A stretch of DNA of 64,000 bases. Origin: Methylophaga sp. Lineage in GTDB: Bacteria; Pseudomonadota; Gammaproteobacteria; Nitrosococcales; Methylophagaceae. This document shows, piece after piece, positions 54,428 through 63,882 of this stretch. Numbering within the stretch: the stretch's first letter is position 1; the number at the start of each line of letters is the position of its first letter. The position numbers and the translations under genes are program-made. The notes beneath the pieces were generated by a model that did no database searches, had not been told where the DNA came from, and saw only the letters and a program-made list of their open reading frames with translations. Location of the stretch: positions 496,001 through 560,000 of the forward strand of contig NZSL01000008.1 in assembly GCA_002696735.1 (NCBI GenBank), given 5' to 3'.

Positions 54428-55903
54428 CTAATTAGTGCCGCCGACATTAATAAAATATTGCGCGATACATAACATATTCCAACTTAGACCTGCCATGATT
54501 GAATACGAAAGCACAATAAGAACCATATAAAAATAAAAAGTGTTACGTCGTCCTCGCAAATCTTTATTGATTCTTTCGTGTATTTCTTTCCTAGAAAAAT
54601 ACTCTCTAGTTACTTCAGACCATTCTTCAAGTTCTTTATCGGAAAGCCATATATCTCTTACAGCAGAAGTCGCCTGAAACAAAGCAGAAACGATAAAATA
54701 GATAGCTAATGCCTTAAAAAAAAGAACACCGGCGTCAGACATTAAAACGTCAACCTTTGAACCAAGCCGAGAGCTTAACGAGAGTGCAACAAACACGAAA
54801 GCGGCAAGCGTATCCCTGAGCAACCCAGCTATTAAACCTCTTACTTTCTCTGCGTATAAATCAGCTTGTTGCCTTAAATCTTTTAAAAGATCTCGCAACT
54901 CCTTAGCATACTCATCTTTTCGATCTAGAATTACAAATCGATATTGGTCCTTTGATTGTTTTAACGAGTCTTCCAAATGTTGAACCAATAAAGAGAGAAA
55001 ACTGGCTTCGTTATCTGACTCCAAACATAACCTATCTGAGAGAAGCCTTTTCCTTGTATCGACTCTTTCTTCGTATACCCACGATAAGGCACTTTGTATT
55101 AAAGTTAATGCATCTTTATCGGGCACTTCTTCAGATTTATACAGAAGTGGGATCTGTAGGTGCCGGACACCTTTAAGAACTATTTTTTCCTGGCCATAGA
55201 TGACGTCAGAAAAGCCCGCTGCCGCACACATGCCGGACATTCTACGAAATGGGCTGGCTAAGCTGCACCCAAAATCACCCCATGTGAGCTCAAAAGACTG
55301 AGGAGAAAGGCTAATTGGTTCAGATGGAACTAAATGCACGTGCTCTCTGAGAGTTTTCTCTTCGGGTAACTCACTTTCAAACGGCCACCAGCTGTCGATA
55401 ACTTCTGTACTATCAAGAGGTAACACAGCAAGTCTAGGCCCCCCAAAGCTAGCTTTGAGCCCAGCCACGAATATTAAAACGGATTGGTTTTCAACGAATA
55501 AGTTATTAATGCTCTTCAAGGGGTTCAAAGCGTCAAGCCAAGCTTTGAATATTTTTTCTTCAAAGAAAAATAATATGGACGGATCGTCGTCTTTAGTTTT
55601 TAACCCTTTTGATAAAACGGGCTTGCTAATGTTTAGACGCCATTTCGAAAACCGATACGTTTCATTGAGGTACGGCTCTAAATTATCGATTTCCGTATAC
55701 TCTTCATCTACTTCGAGTCGAATGGATGTCTGTACGTCAAGCTTCTTGGCGAGAAAAATTATTTCTGACGCCAACTTTAAGAGCTCGACACTTTCCTCGC
55801 CATCCATGCACACGTCTTCAACGCCGTCCTCAGATGAAACAGCTTTTGCGTAGAGGTCAAAAATCTTGTCTCTTAACTTAAAAATCAGATTCTTTTCTTT
55901 CAT
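54428..55903 (-). CDS. Uncharacterised protein with C-terminal membrane helices, coupled to NA37-like gene
   Basis: A 491-residue protein. About residues 1-330 are soluble and mostly unrecognised, with segments such as GLKASFGGPRLAVLPLDST and SPFRRMSGMCAAAGFSDV. A coiled-coil-like stretch (ELRDLLKDLRQQADLYAEKV, about 345-365) leads to hydrophobic helices near 370-385, 395-425 and 455-485. The start overlaps the stop of the upstream gene by ATGA, so translation is coupled. I do not recognise a family. Soluble sensor plus membrane tail would suit a membrane-damaging effector or an anchored partner, which is inference only. Confidence 0.7.
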   Translation of the reverse strand: MKEKNLIFKLRDKIFDLYAKAVSSEDGVEDVCMDGEESVELLKLASEIIFLAKKLDVQTSIRLEVDEEYTEIDNLEPYLNETYRFSKWRLNISKPVLSKGLKTKDDDPSILFFFEEKIFKAWLDALNPLKSINNLFVENQSVLIFVAGLKASFGGPRLAVLPLDSTEVIDSWWPFESELPEEKTLREHVHLVPSEPISLSPQSFELTWGDFGCSLASPFRRMSGMCAAAGFSDVIYGQEKIVLKGVRHLQIPLLYKSEEVPDKDALTLIQSALSWVYEERVDTRKRLLSDRLCLESDNEASFLSLLVQHLEDSLKQSKDQYRFVILDRKDEYAKELRDLLKDLRQQADLYAEKVRGLIAGLLRDTLAAFVFVALSLSSRLGSKVDVLMSDAGVLFFKALAIYFIVSALFQATSAVRDIWLSDKELEEWSEVTREYFSRKEIHERINKDLRGRRNTFYFYMVLIVLSYSIMAGLSWNMLCIAQYFINVGGTN

Positions 55904-56958
55904 TTGACTCTGTTTTTTGGGTTTGACTTTGTTCTAATGTGAATGTCGATCATTCCACTCTCATCAGGATCGCCGATTGTAATGCCTGCGGCTTCCTCAT
56001 CTCCCGACCAGATAACTTGGACATTTTTATCCGTTACGATTTTATTTCTCTTATCTGCATCAAGAATTGAAGCGGGCCTTGGAGCGAATCTCTGCCCAGC
56101 TACACCAGTGACTGAAAGCTCTTCATGTAGGCTTTTCATAAGTCGAGCTTTTCTTTCCTCGTCATCATCTTTCACAACCGCATTAACAAAAGTCTCGGTG
56201 TCAAAATGATCATGCATTTCTAAGTATGCGATGGCCCTATCCTTGTAGTAGCGTGGCAATTCAGCCAGATCTTGGCTGTTAGTACGTGCCCAAGTGAAAG
56301 TTGAGCTCACGGCTTTCCTTGTCAGATTGCTTGCATTGTCAGCCTCTGTGACCTTAAGAAAAATTCTGAAATAGTCAGCGATGCCTACCTTTTTTCGCTT
56401 CTCAAATGCGAGAACATCCCAGTCGAATGTATCCCCGACATCAACGATAGCGCATTTTTGAACAGCAGTTTTACTCTCTACAAAGGAGTTCAGGATTTCA
56501 CTTATCTTGGCTACAGAACCACCTGCTTCCTGCTTAATTTTGTACTCTAGAACTCGGCTATGATCCATTTTGATCATAGCGATCATAGGCACTCTTTGCT
56601 CCTCTACTTCAATATTAAAAAATGCAACAATGAAGGCACCATCCGTCACATTGCCTTTGTGTTCTTCTTGGAAATCTGTCGCGAGACTAATTGATTCGGG
56701 GAGAAAGTATTCATCAGGATTTTCGATGATTCGCTTGCAGCGTAGCGCTGTCCCCATGTCTTTCTCTCGAAACTTGAATTGTGTCCCTTCGGCAGAATCC
56801 GCTATTCGCTGACAGAAGAACTCCCGTTGATTCGGCTCCAGATCGACCCTTGTCATTGTTCGCGGCTCATCTTCGCCTTTGATAACAATGTGGAAAATGA
56901 ATTTCTCAATTACCACTGACTCTTTGACTTTGTTAGATAGAGAGCTCTCTTTTGGCAT
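55900..56958 (-). CDS. NA37/NdpA-like nucleoid-associated protein (candidate defence-type)
   Basis: A 352-residue soluble protein. The N-terminus has IEKFIFHIVIKG, the middle has KVGIADYFRIFLKVTEADNASNLTRKAV and the C-terminal part has RKARLMKSLHEELS … KRNKIVTDKNVQVIWSGDE … GMIDIHIRT. The order of these segments resembles the YejK/NdpA nucleoid-associated family, but similarity is only moderate by eye. Variants of this family occur in anti-phage gene clusters. The stop overlaps the start of the 491-residue membrane-tailed gene by four bases, so both are one transcription and translation unit. Confidence 0.62.
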   Translation of the reverse strand: MPKESSLSNKVKESVVIEKFIFHIVIKGEDEPRTMTRVDLEPNQREFFCQRIADSAEGTQFKFREKDMGTALRCKRIIENPDEYFLPESISLATDFQEEHKGNVTDGAFIVAFFNIEVEEQRVPMIAMIKMDHSRVLEYKIKQEAGGSVAKISEILNSFVESKTAVQKCAIVDVGDTFDWDVLAFEKRKKVGIADYFRIFLKVTEADNASNLTRKAVSSTFTWARTNSQDLAELPRYYKDRAIAYLEMHDHFDTETFVNAVVKDDDEERKARLMKSLHEELSVTGVAGQRFAPRPASILDADKRNKIVTDKNVQVIWSGDEEAAGITIGDPDESGMIDIHIRTKSNPKNRVK

Positions 56959-57145
56959 ATTCCCGCCTTGGTTTTATGTCAATTTCATTGGAGGCACTGC
57001 CCGCCAAAACGCTAAGTTGCTATCATCTCTCATTTGAGCAGGTTAATTCCAGTTTTGTTAGCGAACAGAGAGTCAAGGGGGGCAGCCAACTTAACTTTGT
57101 TTTAGGAATACATGCCAGACTATTTTCAGCACAGCAATAAAACAT

Positions 57146-57167
57146 CAATTAAAGGTAAGTGTCCCCA
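57146..57167. repeat. Dispersed 22-base element, copy 2
   Basis: It matches the sequence at 47380-47401 in 20 of 22 positions. It lies in the gap between the NA37-like gene and the phospholipase-D-like gene, which suggests a junction between two inserted units. Confidence 0.55.
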
Positions 57168-57225
57168 TTTTTTAAACTAAACAAAATTGACTAATCCTTG
57201 TCTCAATTACAACTTCATCCATTTG

Positions 57226-58197
57226 TTATGTATCATCTATAGTGATTCTACTATTAATGAGTTCAATTAACTCATCATTTTTAGAGGTGAAATTAGAGCT
57301 GATATTTAGTATGTTGTCTGACTTATCTGATAAATTTATAATATCATTTTCAATAGAAATTATGATGTCATTATATAAAGAATTATATTCATTTATTACC
57401 TCAACATCTTCAAATTCAACTATCTCTGTGAACTCATTATAAATATGAAAATAGGCGAACTCACAAAGTCCATTTATCTTAAATAGTAAATCGCTATTCA
57501 TTTTATATATCTGCTCAAATATTTCCAAGGGATAGAAAGCAAACCATTCTGCTGTTAACTCTTCAATCATCTGTTCAACTAGATGATAGTTTTGGAGCGT
57601 TTGTATAACTTTTTCGATAGATGGATTTAGTTTTTTTACTAGTGGTTTAATGTTCTTCCATACAGTTATTGTATGCGTAATAAGACCCGGAATATTTTTC
57701 ATCGCCTTTCTTTTATTTAAACGGACGATTTCTCGTTGAACGAATTTACGAAAATCTAAGACAGTCGAGTATTTCCAGTTTTTTTGAATATTCGAGTGTT
57801 TATGTATCGTTACAACTTCAACTCTTTGCTTCCAGCTTGTTTCAGTAAAATTACTAGAGCCATAGTACAAATCATTTTCCGTCAATAACCATTTTGAATG
57901 ATTGTTTCCATTTAGTATGATTCCAATTCCATGCATGTTGCAGTAGTTAATTATTTTTGGTTGATTGCTCCAAGGCCCAGCTAAATTAGTTGGGATTATC
58001 ATTAAGACTGGGATGCCATAAGATACTTTTTTTCTTAGTATATTAAAAAAAGTATAACCAGCAGTTTTAAATGTGAAATTGTACCCACCTACAATTATGA
58101 ATGAAGTAGCATCGTTTAAAATATCCAATATATCTTGAGATATATCTTCTCCAGAATCTTTTATGCCCCAACACGAATAATTTGGAACCACAATCAT
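57226..58197 (-). CDS. Phospholipase-D-like single-HKD protein
   Basis: A 323-residue protein. The N-terminal half holds a PLD fold with one catalytic motif: NNHSKWLLTENDLYYGSSNFTE, i.e. HxK followed by D and GSxN. The C-terminal half (about 165-323) is helical, with no recognised domain. Single-HKD PLD proteins usually act as dimers, and many are nucleases in restriction or defence systems. The DNA is markedly AT-rich compared with flanking core genes, a sign of acquisition. It follows a nuclease-domain gene by 93 bases on the same strand. Confidence 0.77.
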   Translation of the reverse strand: MIVVPNYSCWGIKDSGEDISQDILDILNDATSFIIVGGYNFTFKTAGYTFFNILRKKVSYGIPVLMIIPTNLAGPWSNQPKIINYCNMHGIGIILNGNNHSKWLLTENDLYYGSSNFTETSWKQRVEVVTIHKHSNIQKNWKYSTVLDFRKFVQREIVRLNKRKAMKNIPGLITHTITVWKNIKPLVKKLNPSIEKVIQTLQNYHLVEQMIEELTAEWFAFYPLEIFEQIYKMNSDLLFKINGLCEFAYFHIYNEFTEIVEFEDVEVINEYNSLYNDIIISIENDIINLSDKSDNILNISSNFTSKNDELIELINSRITIDDT

Positions 58198-58290
58198 ACT
58201 TTTAACCTTTTATTACAAATAAAAATCTGTTAAAAACATTCCGCCAAACTATAATTAAAGAGATAAATGGTGCAGTAGATAATTTAATTT

Positions 58291-60162
58291 TCACAAATTC
58301 TTCGCTATCAATTCAGCTTTTAATAACCCACCTTTTGTAAGTAACTTTGCTGAAAAATTTGGTTTCCGCTTCGTTTTGTATGTGTCATAAATCAGCTTTA
58401 AACCATCCGCTGTTAATAATGAAATATTAATATCCGTGTCCATTGCTGCTGATTCAATAAAATCCGCTGAAAAACTCGGGGCAATAATAAGGACTTGTGC
58501 CACTCTTTTCCCCTCCTTCTCACAGCGGTTGGCATAGGCTTTAACCTGTCTCGAAGTGGTGGAATATTTTGCGTAATCTCCATTTTTAAATGATTTTGCT
58601 TCACCAACAATTACGTCATCTTCGCTGAGTGAAATCAAAATGTCGGCTTTATCTTTGGCTGTATTTAAAGATTTTCTAAGCTCTTCGTTAACATTAAGCT
58701 CAAGACTTTCTAATATTGCTTTTATGGTTTCCTCAAATTTGCTGCCGAGTTCGGACTCATTAATTTCAACCCCAGCCGCTCTTAAGCCAGCTAAATCACG
58801 GCGTGAAAGCAAACCAAAGTTTTCAATTAATTTATCATTTGCACTGGCGAAAGCTTCCAGAATGACAACCCGTGGATTACCTTTCTTGGACAGCTTCATG
58901 CTGTCTCTAAGGTTTTTTATTTCTTCATTGGAAAGGAGGTAAAGAATATCGTGAGGAGTAATTGAAAGAGCGCGTAATCTTTCTGTATCAAGCTCTTCAT
59001 TGTCTTCCAGTTCGAACTCTCGTCTGAGACGTTCAATAAATGTTTCGTTAGACTCATTATTTAAACTATTAAAATTACTTTCTAATGCTTCGAATAATTC
59101 TTTATAACTAGTGGCACTGATAGCATCAAATTCCCGTTCTGTAGCCGATCTTAAACTTTCAATAATGATATTAATCCGCTCATCCAGAGTAGTACCCAAT
59201 CTTTCCGCTGGGATATCAAGCTCATTAATTAATTCTTTAAGTCGTTCTTTACGCTGATTTTGATTTTCGTCTTTGTCGAATAAATCATCTGAGAGAATAT
59301 CTCTGATACTAATTCCAGCATGTAAAATCGTATTGATTTTCTCTGCCCTTGTTATCCCACGAATACGCTTGTCGTAACTTTTCAAGATGTTAGATAACTC
59401 AGCATCTGATAAACAGCGGAAAATACGTAATAAGTATTTATCTGCTAATTCTTTATTCTGTATTTCATTCAATACAAGAATGATTTCATCAGGAATTAGA
59501 ACTTCTGAAGTCCGTCGATTAATAAAAATTATGCCCATTTCTCGAAGAGTCTGAAGGCATGCTTCAACAGTCTCTTTACCGGCTTTAATGGGATCGGAAA
59601 GATGTTCTATCGCAGCAGCTTCATCCTGAGAAATTTTTAATTCATGTGCCAAAATATTCAGAATACTTCGTTCATCATCTGAAATATTTGCTTGTCGATT
59701 AATTTGTAAATCGTTTTTGTATGCGACCTCAATACAATTTCGAAAAATACTCAATCGATGAGCATGATCATAATTTTCTTGGTCGGCTTTTTCGATTTCG
59801 TTTATTAATTCTTGAGATAGTTTGTCTAAACGTTCCTGCTCTTTTGAATATAGCTGTTCAATCCATGATGTTCTTGCAACAGCATTACCATCCCTTGTTA
59901 ATATATTTATTAATAACCCGGTTGAGGCTCCAGCCATTGCCAGCTGTGATTGAATTGAACATTTATAGTCAGAGGAAACCGCATTAAATAATTGGGTTAT
60001 TTCAACACCAGAAGCATCTTTGATTTCTTTGTTAACTTTCTTTAAGGCTTCGGAGATAGATTTGTTTGATTTCTCTGCTGAGGTACAGAGCTTATCCAGA
60101 CAGGTAATAAATTTGGATTTTTCAATCTGGTTGATTGATGAGAGAACTTGCTGAAGCTTCAT
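58291..60162 (-). CDS. 623-residue protein with C-terminal PD-(D/E)xK nuclease-like domain
   Basis: Residues 1 to about 465 are mainly helical and unrecognised, with a winged-helix-like segment near 165-225 (ILNILAHELKISQDEAA … LREMGIIFINRR). The last 150 residues read as a restriction-endonuclease-like fold: SKFEETIKAILESL with acidic E477/E478, then D507 in KADILISL, then E521-A-K523 in VIVGEAKSF. This is the D…ExK metal site. A perfect AAGGAGG ribosome site precedes ATG 60162. With the PLD-like gene downstream it may form a two-gene DNA-targeting unit; the role is inferred. Confidence 0.75.
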   Translation of the reverse strand: MKLQQVLSSINQIEKSKFITCLDKLCTSAEKSNKSISEALKKVNKEIKDASGVEITQLFNAVSSDYKCSIQSQLAMAGASTGLLINILTRDGNAVARTSWIEQLYSKEQERLDKLSQELINEIEKADQENYDHAHRLSIFRNCIEVAYKNDLQINRQANISDDERSILNILAHELKISQDEAAAIEHLSDPIKAGKETVEACLQTLREMGIIFINRRTSEVLIPDEIILVLNEIQNKELADKYLLRIFRCLSDAELSNILKSYDKRIRGITRAEKINTILHAGISIRDILSDDLFDKDENQNQRKERLKELINELDIPAERLGTTLDERINIIIESLRSATEREFDAISATSYKELFEALESNFNSLNNESNETFIERLRREFELEDNEELDTERLRALSITPHDILYLLSNEEIKNLRDSMKLSKKGNPRVVILEAFASANDKLIENFGLLSRRDLAGLRAAGVEINESELGSKFEETIKAILESLELNVNEELRKSLNTAKDKADILISLSEDDVIVGEAKSFKNGDYAKYSTTSRQVKAYANRCEKEGKRVAQVLIIAPSFSADFIESAAMDTDINISLLTADGLKLIYDTYKTKRKPNFSAKLLTKGGLLKAELIAKNL

Positions 60163-60326
60163 TGGACCTCCTTATCTACGAGTAAAAACTCACTAGAGCC
60201 CAAAAAACTTAATATCATTCTGACACTTAGAACGACCAGCTTCTCAAGATCATTAGGGTGGACAATAGACCGATTTTTAATAAGTGACAAGATAAAAATG
60301 TCTCGGCTTCACTTTCGATGTCGCAT

Positions 60327-60354
60327 AAAAAACGGGCCATTAAGCCCGTTTTTT
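60327..60354 (-). terminator. Terminator of lysS (bidirectional)
   Basis: AAAAAACGGGC (60327-60337) and GCCCGTTTTTT (60344-60354) form an 11-bp perfect stem with a six-base loop. On the minus strand it follows the lysS stop by 22 bases. T-runs on both strands would also stop transcripts coming from the left. Confidence 0.88.
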
Positions 60355-60376
60355 TATTTATCAATTATCCAGTGAT

Positions 60377-61870
60377 CTACTCTGGCCGCATATGCGGAAA
60401 CAGTAACACGTCTCTGATCGACGGAGAATCGGTCAACAACATCACCAACCGATCAATACCAATTCCCTCACCCGCTGTTGGTGGCATACCGTATTCCAGG
60501 GCACGGATATAGTCGGCGTCGTAGTGCATGGCTTCGATATCACCGGCATCTTTTTCTGCGACCTGGGCTTTGAAACGTTCGGCCTGGTCTTCGGCGTCAT
60601 TTAACTCTGAAAAGCCATTGGCAATTTCACGGCCACCGACGAAGAATTCAAAGCGATCGGTGACAAACGGGTCGTTATCACTGCGTCTTGCCAAAGGTGA
60701 GACTTCGGTTGGGTAGGCGGTGATAAAGGTCGGTTGCATCAGTTGATGTTCGACGGTTTTTTCGAAGATTTCGATTTGCACTTTGCCTAGTCCGTAACTG
60801 TCTTTTAGTGGAATACCCAAGCCTTGGGCCACTTCTGTGGCGGCTTCGATGCTGTCGAGTTGTTCGGCTTTCAGATCCGGGTTGAAATGCAGGATCGAGT
60901 CTTTAACGGTCATGCGATCAAACGGCTGGGCAAAATCAATATCCAGACCTTGATAATGTATCTGGCTGCTGCCTAATACATTCTGGGTCACAGTACGCAG
61001 CATATCTTCGGTGAGATCCATCAGATCATTAAAATCTGCATAGGCCTGATAAAACTCGACCATAGTGAATTCAGGATTATGGCGGGTAGACAGACCTTCG
61101 TTACGGAAATTACGGTTGATTTCGAACACGCGTTCAAAGCCGCCGACAATCAGTCGTTTCAGATACAGCTCCGGCGCGATACGCAGGAACAGATCCATAT
61201 CTAATGCATTGTGATAGGTGGTGAACGGTCTGGCTGTGGCACCGCCGGGAATAGCTTGCATCATTGGCGTTTCGACTTCGAGGTAGTCTTTGTCCATCAG
61301 ATAACGACGCACGCCATCGATCACTTTGGTGCGAATCCGGAAGGTTTCACGGCTGGCTTCGTTCATGATCAGATCAACATACCGCTGGCGATAGCGTGTT
61401 TCCATATCGGACAGACCGTGGAATTTTTCTGGTAATGGACGCAGTGATTTGGTCAGTAATTTGATGCTTTCAACATGTACCGACAATTCACCCTTTTGGG
61501 TACGGAATAAGGTGCCTTCGGCAGCGATGATATCGCCGTTATCCCAGGTTTTGAATTGGGGATAGACGCCTTCTGGTAATTCATCACGTGCGACATAAAG
61601 CTGGATATCGCCGGACATATCACGCACGGTGGCAAAGCTGGCTTTCCCCATAACCCGTTTGGTCATCATTCGACCGGCGATTGCGACGCGACGCGGTGTG
61701 GCTTTGAGTTGATCGCCATCCCACTCGGCATATTCGGTTTGCAACTCGCCGTTCATCACATTACGACGGAAGTCATTGGGAAAGGCATTGCCTTGTTCGC
61801 GAATGGTTGCCAGTTTTTCACGACGTTGGGCAATCAGTCGGTTTTCGTCAAATTCTGTTTCTTGGGTCAT
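60377..61870 (-). CDS. lysS: Lysyl-tRNA synthetase, class II
   Basis: A 497-residue cytoplasmic enzyme that charges tRNA-Lys. An N-terminal OB-fold anticodon domain ([24 protein letters not shown]) precedes the class II core. Motif 2 is [26 protein letters not shown] and motif 3 is [18 protein letters not shown]. Length is normal. It follows prfB by 11 bases on the same strand, the common prfB–lysS operon of gammaproteobacteria, and has a strong terminator at 60327-60354. Confidence 0.97.
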   Translation of the reverse strand: MTQETEFDENRLIAQRREKLATIREQGNAFPNDFRRNVMNGELQTEYAEWDGDQLKATPRRVAIAGRMMTKRVMGKASFATVRDMSGDIQLYVARDELPEGVYPQFKTWDNGDIIAAEGTLFRTQKGELSVHVESIKLLTKSLRPLPEKFHGLSDMETRYRQRYVDLIMNEASRETFRIRTKVIDGVRRYLMDKDYLEVETPMMQAIPGGATARPFTTYHNALDMDLFLRIAPELYLKRLIVGGFERVFEINRNFRNEGLSTRHNPEFTMVEFYQAYADFNDLMDLTEDMLRTVTQNVLGSSQIHYQGLDIDFAQPFDRMTVKDSILHFNPDLKAEQLDSIEAATEVAQGLGIPLKDSYGLGKVQIEIFEKTVEHQLMQPTFITAYPTEVSPLARRSDNDPFVTDRFEFFVGGREIANGFSELNDAEDQAERFKAQVAEKDAGDIEAMHYDADYIRALEYGMPPTAGEGIGIDRLVMLLTDSPSIRDVLLFPHMRPE

Positions 61871-61881
61871 GTTGGATTCGC

Positions 61882-62977
61882 TTATAAACCTGATTTGAGT
61901 GAGGCTTCAATGAATTGATCCAGATCGCCATCCAGAACAGCCTGCGTGTTTCCGGTTTCGACACCGGTACGTAAATCTTTGATGCGTGATTGATCGAGTA
62001 CATAGGAGCGGATTTGACTGCCCCAGCCGATATCCGATTTGGATTCTTCGGCGGCTTGTTTGACTTCGTTTTGCTTTTGTAATTCCAGCTCATACAGTTT
62101 GGCGCGTAACTGGCTCATCGCCTGGTCACGGTTTTTATGCTGTGAGCGTTCCATCTGACATTGCACTACAGTATTGGTGGGTACGTGGGTAATACGTACC
62201 GCTGAATCGGTGGTGTTAACGTGCTGACCACCGGCACCGCTAGAGCGGTAGGTATCAATACGTAAATCAGACGGATTAATATCGATTTCGATAGTGTCAT
62301 CCACTTCCGGATAGACAAACACCGAGGCAAATGAGGTATGACGACGGGCACCGGAATCAAATGGTGATTTACGTACCAGACGATGAACACCGGTTTCGGT
62401 GCGCAACATACCAAAGGCGTATTCGCCTTCAAAACGCACGGTGGCGCTCTTGATACCAGCAACCTCACCTTCGGAGACTTCCATCAGCGTGACTTTGTAG
62501 CCCTGGGCTTCGCCCCAACGCAGATACATGCGCAGAATAATATTGGCCCAGTCCTGTGCTTCGGTACCGCCAGAACCGGATTGGATATCCAGATAGGCGC
62601 TGTTGGCGTCGAGCTTGCCGGAGAACATGCGCTGGAATTCGAGTTTTTCCAGACCTTTTTCCAGCTCGTCTAAATCATTGTTGACGGCATTAAAGGTGTC
62701 TTCGTCGTTTTCTTCTACAGCGAGTTCGAGCAGGTCTTTGGCATCGTCTAAAACTTCACTGTGCGATGACAGGGTTTTGACAATACGCTCCAGGCTTGAG
62801 CGTTCCTGGCCTAATTTTTGGGCGTTTTCCGGATCATTCCAGACATTGGGATCTTCCAGCTCACGGGTGACTTCGACTAAGCGTTCTGCTTTAGTATCGA
62901 AGTCAAAGATACCCCCTGAGATCGTCACTGCGATCACGGAGAGTTTTAATTCGTTGCATCGTCGCGCCGAGTTCCAC
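61882..62977 (-). CDS. prfB: Peptide chain release factor 2, made by programmed +1 frameshifting
   Basis: Release factor 2 ends translation at UGA and UAA. The gene starts at GTG 62977, eight bases after GAGG, and reads [24 protein letters not shown] to an in-frame TGA (62903-62905). Shifting +1 at CTT there continues as DFDTKAERL to the stop at 61882, giving about 364 residues. The UGA-recognition tripeptide SPF (RKSPFDSG) and the catalytic GGQ (SGAGGQHVN) are present. The apparent ATG of the downstream frame (62937) is not the true start. It is followed by lysS in an operon. Confidence 0.96.
62902..62919 (-). promoter_or_regulatory. prfB programmed frameshift site
   Basis: On the minus strand the sequence AGGGGGTATCTTTGAC is identical to the E. 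coli site: an internal Shine-Dalgarno AGGGGG, three bases, the slippery CTT codon and the TGA stop followed by C. Ribosomes pausing at the UGA when RF2 is scarce slip +1, which makes synthesis autoregulated. Confidence 0.96.
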
Positions 62978-63047
62978 GCTAGTACCTCATTGAAATTAGT
63001 TGATAAAGCTGCCGCAGCAAACCCGTTATTGTAACGGATAATGCCGC

Positions 63048-63881
63048 TTATTGTTTAGGCAGAAAGCGGATTGGATCGACGGGTTTACCGTTTCGACGAA
63101 TTTCGAAATGCAATTGTTCGACCTGGGTACCGGACCGACCCAGTGTGGCAATGCGCTGACCACTTTTCACTGTATCGCCCTCTTTCACCAGCAAAGTATC
63201 ATTGTGGGCATATGCACTTAGATAGACATCATTATGTTTGATGATCAGCAGATTACCATAGCGCGGCAAGCCATCACCGCTGTAGACCACCTTGCCATCC
63301 GCTGCTGCCAAAATCGGCTGTCCGGGTTTGCCGATAATATTAATCCCTTTTCGACCCGCGGCAGATTCTGAAAATGTCGACACCACCCTGCCCTCAGTCG
63401 GCCAACGCCAGATAAGGCTTTCACTGCCTGAGGTCAACGCTGGTGATGATGTTGGTTTAGGTGTGGATGGTTTCACCTGCGGTGTTTGGGTGGCGGTTGA
63501 AGGCCGTGACGGTTGAGTGGTGGTTGAAGGACGTGTGACCGAGGGTGATGAAGATCTGCCAGGGCTCGGTTTTACAGTCCCCGGACGGGTGGTGGATGCC
63601 GTAGTAACCGGCTTACCATCGAATTTGATTTTTTGTCCGACATAAATGGTATAAGGCGGCCGAATGCCGTTGATACGTGCAACATCACGATAATCCATGC
63701 CATAGCGGAAGCTGATGGAATACAGCGTATCGCCTTTTCTGACGGTATAGCTGTTGGGTGCTGGCGTCGGGGCAGGACGTTGCTGATATCTACCCGAATC
63801 TTCCCTGCCGACCGGCGCTAACGCATTGTTACCGCTGCAAGCAGTCAACGTAACCATCAGCACAATGAACAGCCGTTTCAT
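63048..63881 (-). CDS. nlpD: NlpD-like divisome/amidase-activating lipoprotein (LysM plus degenerate M23)
   Basis: A 277-residue lipoprotein from ATG 63881 (a TTG three codons up is an alternative); lipobox LTAC. A LysM domain ([28 protein letters not shown]) is followed by a Ser/Thr/Pro-rich linker and an M23 domain. The first zinc motif is altered to RKGINI where active enzymes have HxxxD, while LHFEIR is kept. This matches E. coli NlpD, which activates the amidase AmiC rather than cutting peptidoglycan itself. The gene lies three bases downstream of a DedA/YqaA-like stop, so the two are coupled. Confidence 0.92.
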   Translation of the reverse strand: MKRLFIVLMVTLTACSGNNALAPVGREDSGRYQQRPAPTPAPNSYTVRKGDTLYSISFRYGMDYRDVARINGIRPPYTIYVGQKIKFDGKPVTTASTTRPGTVKPSPGRSSSPSVTRPSTTTQPSRPSTATQTPQVKPSTPKPTSSPALTSGSESLIWRWPTEGRVVSTFSESAAGRKGINIIGKPGQPILAAADGKVVYSGDGLPRYGNLLIIKHNDVYLSAYAHNDTLLVKEGDTVKSGQRIATLGRSGTQVEQLHFEIRRNGKPVDPIRFLPKQ

Positions 63882-63882
63882 A

